Origin: a bacterium
GTDB taxonomy: Bacteria; Bacteroidota; Ignavibacteria; Kapaibacteriales; UBA961
Assembly (NCBI GenBank): GCA_022844575.1
Contig: JALHLL010000034.1
Coordinates: 1-20,135 of the forward strand
Direction: 5' to 3'
DNA: 20,135 nucleotides
This document shows positions 14,763 to 20,135 of the stretch, piece after piece. The translations under genes were made by a program, and so were the position numbers. The notes beneath the pieces were generated by a model. That model was not told the DNA's origin. It searched no databases and saw only the letters and a list, made by a program, of their open reading frames with translations. Position 1 is the first letter of the stretch. The number at the start of each line of letters is the position of its first letter.

Positions 14763-16295
14763 ATGCTTATGCTTGAATATTACGCTTCTAAACCCTTACC
14801 CAAATCAGTTGCTTTGCTCATAGAAATCGCTATAAAACTTGAAAAGGATGGTAAAAAGGAGGAAGTTGCTCAAATGCTTCGCAAAGCAGCAATAGAAGCT
14901 GAACTACACAACACTGACACACAGTATACCGTAAATTTATGGAGAGACTCCGGACATTTTTTCTATTTATCATTTAACTTTACTGAGGGTATAAAAGCAT
15001 TTGACAATGCCCTCGTTATCTCACAAAAAGACAGTGACAAAATCGGAGAATATCGAATACGATTGCAAATAGTTAACATCCTTCACGCAGCCGGTGACTA
15101 CCATAACAGTTTAGAAGAAATACATTCCGCATTCAATATTGCAGAAGAACTACAGAATCAAGAACTATTGACAATTGCAAAATCATTCTTAGGAGCTTAC
15201 TATTCTTATACAAAAGAAGCTGATTTAGCTCTTAAGTACCAGATGGATGTCATTCGTCATTTCGAAGCAACAAATGACAAGCGCAAAATTGCAGGTGCAT
15301 ACTACAATGCCGCGAGGGCTTACGTAATTGCCCTTGATGCTAAAAATGCAGAATATTATTTTAGGAAAGCTCTGTCATATTATAAAGAGACTAACGCGGT
15401 CGAAGATATTATGAGATGTAAATGTATTCTGGGTGGAGTGCTAGGTGGATATTACATGAATGGCGTTGGAACAAACCCCGGTGAAGGATATCTGCTTCTC
15501 AAGGAGGCTTTAGAACTTAGTGTTGTGCATGGATATAAGTATGATGAATTTGGACAAAGATTGATTCTCGCTCAGATGTATGAGTACGATAATAATGATG
15601 TGCTTGCCGAAAAAGAATACCTTGTAGTAAAAGAACTTGCTTTACAAGGAGGTTCGCAGCAAAACTCTCTCGAATACAATAAAAAACTTTCAGAAATAGC
15701 GGAGCGAAAGGGCGATTTTACTCAAGCACTTGATTATCTAAAACAACATATTAGCGTCTTAGAAAAAGATGAAATTACTAAACAAAAACAACGTCAAACG
15801 ATTTTTGAGATTCAAATAAATCGTATTGAGGAAAAACGCAAAAATGAGTTATTGGAAAATGAATTACGTTCCAAACAAAGAGTCAATGAGGCAGTTAATT
15901 TACATGTTCAAGAAAATGAAAAATTCCTTTTAGAACTTCACAAACGTTTGGAAAAAATTGAAATAACAACAAATAAGAACACTAAGAAACAAATTCTACC
16001 TCTTCGAAAGGAAATAAAAGATACACTTGGTTTAAAGAAAGGATGGTTTGAATTTGAGCAGGGTTTCATAGGTGCACATACTGAGCTTGCTCAAAAGCTC
16101 TCAACAAAGTTCCCGTCGCTTACTCAAACAGAACATAAAATATGTCTCTTACTTCATGCGGGTCGTTCTACCAAAGAAATAGCTAGTTTATTACACATTT
16201 CTCCCGATACAGTTGATACTCATCGAATAAACATTAGGAGAAAAATGAACCTACAGCCTAGAACCTCCATTCGAACGGTATTAGCCTCACTTTAG
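14763..16295 (+). CDS. TPR-repeat LuxR-type transcriptional regulator (first intact copy)
   Basis: A 510-residue protein with no signal peptide. Residues about 14-335 are helical TPR-like repeats (GDYHNSLEEIHSAFNIAEEL at 111-130, AGAYYNAARAYVIALDAKNA at 177-196, GDFTQALDYLKQH at 317-329). A charged coiled coil spans about 335-425. A conserved linker (FEQGFIGAHTELAQKL) leads to a LuxR/GerE helix-turn-helix at about 450-508, with TQTEHKICLLLHAGRSTKEI and SPDTVDTHRINIRRKM. This TPR, coiled-coil, LuxR layout is common in Bacteroidota-related bacteria and lacks a receiver domain, so control is probably through ligand or protein binding by the TPR part. Its targets are unknown. It is a tandem paralogue of the gene at 16514 and of the remnant at 13306. 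The spacer on each side suggests its own promoter. Confidence 0.88.
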   Translation: MLMLEYYASKPLPKSVALLIEIAIKLEKDGKKEEVAQMLRKAAIEAELHNTDTQYTVNLWRDSGHFFYLSFNFTEGIKAFDNALVISQKDSDKIGEYRIRLQIVNILHAAGDYHNSLEEIHSAFNIAEELQNQELLTIAKSFLGAYYSYTKEADLALKYQMDVIRHFEATNDKRKIAGAYYNAARAYVIALDAKNAEYYFRKALSYYKETNAVEDIMRCKCILGGVLGGYYMNGVGTNPGEGYLLLKEALELSVVHGYKYDEFGQRLILAQMYEYDNNDVLAEKEYLVVKELALQGGSQQNSLEYNKKLSEIAERKGDFTQALDYLKQHISVLEKDEITKQKQRQTIFEIQINRIEEKRKNELLENELRSKQRVNEAVNLHVQENEKFLLELHKRLEKIEITTNKNTKKQILPLRKEIKDTLGLKKGWFEFEQGFIGAHTELAQKLSTKFPSLTQTEHKICLLLHAGRSTKEIASLLHISPDTVDTHRINIRRKMNLQPRTSIRTVLASL

Positions 16296-16513
16296 TTCCA
16301 CTTAGGGTCGAATACTTAATCAAAATTTTCAAGTCAAATTATTGAAATAAAAAATATTATGAGTAATCTTAGCTATCTAATATCTAACTCTGGCAATAGG
16401 ATGTTAAGCACAATATGTAGTAGATCCTATCAGTATCCGTATATTAAATGTAGATTAATAATATGTTAATGGGTAAAAATTTAATCAGTTATTTGAGGAT
16501 AAGAGGTTAGGTT
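16296..16513. other. Spacer between the two TPR-LuxR genes
   Basis: This AT-rich 218-bp stretch has no gene and no clear intrinsic terminator. It presumably carries a promoter for the second regulator, but no box is convincing. Confidence 0.4.
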
Positions 16514-18040
16514 ATGATCGATATATACAATCTTAAAGGTGTACCTAAAGAAATTAATTCCTTACTCAAATTAGTGCAGGAATGTAAAAGCTGCGGTGAC
16601 AATGAGAATGCAGCAAATTATCTTAAAACCGCTATTGAAAAAGCCGAGTATCACAAAGTTGCACCTTCCATTATTGTTGTAATGCTAAGGCTATATGGTG
16701 ATTGTTTGTATTGGTTAACAAGACATTTAGACTCTATGAAAGCAGCTTATTCAGCTATTTCATATCTTAAAATCGATGGAGACTTAGACACAGAGACAGC
16801 AATGCACATGTATCTATCGAATTTATTTCAGGAAGTTGGAGATTATGCAAGTTCATTAGAGGAGCTTCAAGAAGCGGAGAAACTTTGTAAACTAATTAAT
16901 AACCCTAAACTAAAAACTTGGCTAAAAACCACATGGGCTATGTATTACAGCTCTGTTGGGGAATCCAATAGAAGTATCAACCTAAATTTCGAGGCACTTG
17001 CGGGTTTTGAAGAACTGGGGGATTGGCCTGCCGTAGGTGGAAGTTACCTAAATATTGGTACGGCGTATTCTTATGGCAACGATGGCCAGAATGCCATCAA
17101 ATACCTTAGTAAAGCCGTTGAACTTGGCCAAACACTTAATGAGGAGGAGTATGATGTAAGAAGATTACTTGTTACTGCTAAACACTCACTAGCTTATTCG
17201 CAAATAAAATTTAACACAGGAGTTGAGGAAGCAATTTCCAACCTATTAGACTCTTTGAAAGACTGTAATCGATTCTCATTATCAATTTATGAAGGTCCAA
17301 TAAGGATGGACCTCGGTGATGCTTATATGCGTATCGGCGATTATAGTTCGGCAAAAAATGAACTGCTAACTGCGAATGAAAAACTAAATTTAAGTATTGA
17401 TTTAGAAAGAAGAATTAGGGCTAAACTTCTACTCGCCCAAGTTTCTCAACGAGAACAAAATTTTCAGCAGGCTACAGAATTTTATGAGGAGTATTCGGAA
17501 TTAGTTACACGTAAAAGTAACAATACTGAAAAGCAACGATCAATAGAGCTGGAGATTCGATTGTATCGGATGAAAGAAAGAGCAAAGAATGAACAATTAG
17601 AAAAAGAACTGCAAATAAAACAGAAAGTAAATGAAGCGGTTGCAATACACATGAAGGAAAACGAACAAGTTCTTTCAAAACTACATAAACGTTTAATTGA
17701 CATTGAACCATTAGTCAATAAAAAATCTAAAAAGGAAATTGTTGCTTTAAAAAACGAGATAAAGGATATTCTCTTATCAAAAAAAGAATGGACTGAGTTT
17801 GAAAACGGCTTTTTAAACGCCCATAGTGAACTCGAACAAAAATTACTTAACAAATACCCATCCCTTACTTTAACTGAACGTAAAGTTTGTATTTTTTTGC
17901 ATTCCGGGCGTTCCACAAAAGAAATTGCCTCCTTACTCCATATTTCTCCTGATACAGTAGATACACACAGAATACATATACGCCGAAAAATGGGACTTGC
18001 ACCACGCTCATCACTGCGATCCTTACTCGCTACATTGTAA
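16514..18040 (+). CDS. TPR-repeat LuxR-type transcriptional regulator (second intact copy)
   Basis: A 508-residue paralogue of the preceding gene with the same order of parts: TPR-like helices (about 10-330; for example GDYASSLEELQEAEKLCK and GDYSSAKNELLTANEKLN), a coiled coil (RMKERAKNEQLEKELQIKQK, then VNEAVAIHMKENEQVLSK), the linker FENGFLNAHSELEQKLLNKY and a C-terminal LuxR helix-turn-helix with LTERKVCIFLHSGRSTKEIA and ISPDTVDTHRIHIRRKMGL. The DNA-binding helices are almost identical to those of the first copy while the TPR parts have diverged strongly, so the two may recognise the same or similar operators in response to different inputs. AAGAGG lies 6 nt upstream of the ATG. A 218-bp spacer separates the copies. 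Confidence 0.88.
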   Translation: MIDIYNLKGVPKEINSLLKLVQECKSCGDNENAANYLKTAIEKAEYHKVAPSIIVVMLRLYGDCLYWLTRHLDSMKAAYSAISYLKIDGDLDTETAMHMYLSNLFQEVGDYASSLEELQEAEKLCKLINNPKLKTWLKTTWAMYYSSVGESNRSINLNFEALAGFEELGDWPAVGGSYLNIGTAYSYGNDGQNAIKYLSKAVELGQTLNEEEYDVRRLLVTAKHSLAYSQIKFNTGVEEAISNLLDSLKDCNRFSLSIYEGPIRMDLGDAYMRIGDYSSAKNELLTANEKLNLSIDLERRIRAKLLLAQVSQREQNFQQATEFYEEYSELVTRKSNNTEKQRSIELEIRLYRMKERAKNEQLEKELQIKQKVNEAVAIHMKENEQVLSKLHKRLIDIEPLVNKKSKKEIVALKNEIKDILLSKKEWTEFENGFLNAHSELEQKLLNKYPSLTLTERKVCIFLHSGRSTKEIASLLHISPDTVDTHRIHIRRKMGLAPRSSLRSLLATL

Positions 18041-18681
18041 AGAGTTAGCTTACACGCTCCATACAAATACAGGAAAAATACAGGATATACATTCTTGTCT
18101 GCCTTAGCATTTTTTCACAGTTTTGCATGTGTAGTCGTTGTCTATTGTGTGATACTCAATTAAGTGTATTTATCTTGTTCTCGAAATGTTATTCACCATA
18201 TGTGTTCAGAAAGTGAGGATATTCGTCATCAACACTCATTTCAACTTTTTTAACCCTATTTTTTAATTGCAATACGGCTCTCTTTAATTAGCCGTTTCAA
18301 AATTCAATTTTTCCTGTACAATGTTGAGACTTTTTTTAGTTTTACCGCATTGTTACTCGTTATGAATTTGTGTACCTTTTACCATCATCAACTTTATACG
18401 GAGGATGTTTTCAGCTATACTCAAAGATAATATTACAAACCTCGCAGTTGGTAATTCTAGACAAACCGACCAAGTGAGAATTTTCGCCTTTTTTGTTGAC
18501 AGTATCGGTGATTTCCCATGTACTTACCGAACAATTGGTGTATCGAATAAATAACCACATGTATTTATTCTTGCTTTTTAAGTCACTCGTAATATTCGTT
18601 TACCTATTTTTTATTAGTCAAGCTCCCACTTGACAGAGCAGTTTATTTTATTTTTTTTTAATTATTGTAAAAGGAAGTGCT
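18041..18681. other. Long intergenic region, no convincing gene
   Basis: About 640 bp without a supported gene. A weak hairpin, ACGGCT (18274-18279) with AGCCGT (18290-18295), has only a 6-bp stem and no clean T-tract. A 49-codon frame at 18405-18554 starts directly after GGAGG with no spacer and has no recognisable product. The last 80 bp are very T-rich and contain TTGACA at 18630-18635 without a matching -10 box. The promoter of the following secreted protein probably lies here. Confidence 0.4.
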
Positions 18682-20135
18682 ATGAAAACTTCTTCATTGG
18701 CAAAGTATGCCTATTCATTATTCTGTTGCATGATATTGTGCAATGTAACCATGCTCGGTTTTGATAATAGTTTGAATGGTGTACAACAAAATTTGAAGGT
18801 TGAAGCGGAACAAATTACAAATAATAAGCCCTTAGCCTTTATTGAGAATAAAGGACAAGTTTTCGATTCAGAAAACAAGAAAAGAACTGATATTAAATTC
18901 TTATTATCTCAAAAGAATCTCACCACTTATTTTCTCTCCGACCGTATATCCTTTGTACAAACAACGGATATCGGTATGGATGGCAAGCGAACAGTTCAGC
19001 GTAATGATTTGGTTTTTGTAAACAGCAACAAAAACGCAACAATTAACGGTATTGATAAACAAAACACACAATACAACTTTCATAGTAAAGGGTCTTCTAT
19101 ACAGAATGCCTATGGATATAATCGTGTAATGTATAAAAACATATATCCAAAAATTGATATGGTTTTTACTACTCAAGATGGTAACCTCAAGTATGATATT
19201 ATCATTCATCCGGGTGGCGACCTGAAAAATTTTCTCTATCAATATGAAGGTGCTAAAAATATTACCTTAGATAAAGGTGATCTTATTATAGAATATGATA
19301 AAAACAAGGTAAAAGAAGCTGTACCGGAATCGTATGTAACAACAAATTACGATAATACGGAGCATAAAGAAAAGGTTGATATATCCTATCACATCAGCAA
19401 TAATACGATAGGGTTTAAACCTATAAATTATGATAAAACGAAAGATTTAGTTATTGATCCGACATTGGAATGGAGTACTTATGTAGGTGCTTTCACTAAT
19501 GGGCAAACATACACAGATGTAGTAAACAGTGCCGACTTCGATAATGAAGGTAACTTGTACGCTGTTGGATATACTAGGTCATACAACTTTCCTGTTTACA
19601 GTACATTGTACACCTACCTAGCACTTGATGATGCTTTCATTATGAAATATAGTCCATCAGGTGCACTTATATGGAGTTGCATTTTCCATGGTGAAAACAA
19701 CGAAAGAGCATTGTCTGTAAAAACCGACCCGGATCTTAATCGCATATATTTTTGTGGATTTACTGAGAGCCCGAATATGTTCCCGATTTTTAATCCGGCG
19801 CAACCTACGCTTATGGGACCTCGAGATGGCTTTATAGCATGTGTTGATGATATCTGCAATATTCTCTGGTCAACATATTGGGGAGGTGATTCGGAGGATG
19901 AAGCAAATGATGTCTTTGTGGCCAACTTTGTTGTTTCAATAACAGGTTACACAAAGAGTCCTAATTTCCCAACTTCAGGTGCTTCAGCTGACATTATTCC
20001 TAAAGCAAACAAAGACGCATTTGCATCACTTTTTACCAATTATGGTTTAAATTTTTACAGTACTTATCTTGGGGGTAATGCTCCCGGTGAGGCTATGATG
20101 AATGAGATAGGGAACGGTATCGTTCATATAGCCGA
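18682..20135 (+). CDS. DUF7948/SBBP-repeat secreted protein (5' part; 3' end beyond the right edge)
   Basis: An ATG at 18682, preceded by AAGGAAG at good spacing, opens a frame that stays open to the right edge (484 complete codons). Residues 1-27 look like a signal peptide (YSLFCCMILCNVTML core). Residues about 48-255 match the N-terminal DUF7948-type domain, starting with FIENKGQV (53-60) and containing IYPKIDMVF and YDIIIHPGGD. From VIDPTLEWSTYVG (257 onward) SBBP-type beta-propeller repeats follow: SADFDNEGNLYAVGYTRS, DAFIMKYSPSGALIWS, then DGFIACVDDICNILWSTYWG and DAFASLFTNYGLNFYSTYLG. Such proteins are exported and in this lineage are usually type IX secretion substrates with a C-terminal sorting domain, which would lie outside the window. 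The molecular function is unknown; an extracellular binding role is inferred. Confidence 0.9.
   Translation, partial: MKTSSLAKYAYSLFCCMILCNVTMLGFDNSLNGVQQNLKVEAEQITNNKPLAFIENKGQVFDSENKKRTDIKFLLSQKNLTTYFLSDRISFVQTTDIGMDGKRTVQRNDLVFVNSNKNATINGIDKQNTQYNFHSKGSSIQNAYGYNRVMYKNIYPKIDMVFTTQDGNLKYDIIIHPGGDLKNFLYQYEGAKNITLDKGDLIIEYDKNKVKEAVPESYVTTNYDNTEHKEKVDISYHISNNTIGFKPINYDKTKDLVIDPTLEWSTYVGAFTNGQTYTDVVNSADFDNEGNLYAVGYTRSYNFPVYSTLYTYLALDDAFIMKYSPSGALIWSCIFHGENNERALSVKTDPDLNRIYFCGFTESPNMFPIFNPAQPTLMGPRDGFIACVDDICNILWSTYWGGDSEDEANDVFVANFVVSITGYTKSPNFPTSGASADIIPKANKDAFASLFTNYGLNFYSTYLGGNAPGEAMMNEIGNGIVHIA

Noticed and set aside
17482..18066. 194-codon minus-strand frame over the end of the second TPR-LuxR gene
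   Set aside because: It is antisense to a well-supported coiled-coil and LuxR coding region and its Ser/Phe/Cys-rich product is a typical shadow.
18405..18554. 49-codon frame after GGAGG in the long spacer
   Set aside because: The Shine-Dalgarno-like sequence touches the ATG with no spacer and the product has no recognisable feature.
18624..18660. E. coli-like promoter with TTGACA before the SBBP gene
   Set aside because: No -10 box is found at 16-18 nt spacing; the following sequence is a plain T-rich run.
19614..19925. Minus-strand frame within the SBBP gene
   Set aside because: It is antisense to a continuous frame with signal peptide and SBBP repeats.

Overview
The window looks like a chromosomal segment from the Fibrobacterota-Chlorobiota-Bacteroidota (FCB) group, most likely a Chlorobi/Ignavibacteria/Kapabacteria-type organism. 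The grounds are a PdxJ with the SVNLNKIA and HPRPDQRH motifs typical of that group, a DUF7948/SBBP-repeat secreted protein, long TPR-LuxR regulators of the Bacteroidota type, a cell-surface protein with the Bacteroidota opening module (VGIG, SALLDLS, GFLVPRM, YYNGKAW), and -33/-7-like boxes (TTG, about 20 nt, TAnnTTTG) upstream of two genes. The phylum assignment is inference; no rRNA or tRNA is present.

Layout. Positions 1-5777 (minus) hold the 5' part, at least 1925 codons, of a giant secreted repeat protein that runs off the left edge. It is built from tandem, nearly identical modules with periods of about 570 and 615-633 bp. Upstream on the same strand lie a NarL-type response regulator (5915-6556) and trmH (6562-7167). 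A second minus-strand operon (RidA-like protein, unknown 144-aa protein, class I aminotransferase; 7285-9377) ends at a clear intrinsic terminator at 7224-7262. Diverging from it on the plus strand is a housekeeping operon: a divergent phosphofructokinase homologue, nadK, pdxJ and an EamA-family transporter (9507-13036).

The right third is accessory in character. Two full-length TPR-LuxR regulators lie in tandem (14763-16295, 16514-18040). Upstream is a stump of a third paralogue (13306-13680), which stops a few bases from the broken end of a convergent phosphodiester-glycosidase-like gene (13685-14234) that also carries a frameshift. Both genes lose their 3' halves at the same spot, as expected from one deletion between convergent genes. 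Upstream of the glycosidase remnant are a 60-codon membrane-protein ORF and a perfect 15-bp inverted repeat. After a 640-bp spacer without a convincing gene, the 5' part of a DUF7948/SBBP secreted protein (18682 onward) runs off the right edge.

Functionally the window mixes cofactor and central metabolism (NAD phosphorylation, pyridoxal phosphate synthesis, a PLP aminotransferase with a RidA-type deaminase) with two very large secreted or surface proteins and an amplified regulator family. I see no CRISPR array, transposase, integrase, prophage or defence system. The strongest leads are the double-truncation scar, the tandemly amplified surface protein, the phosphofructokinase with an altered phosphoryl-donor site, and a promoter-like motif shared by two unrelated genes.
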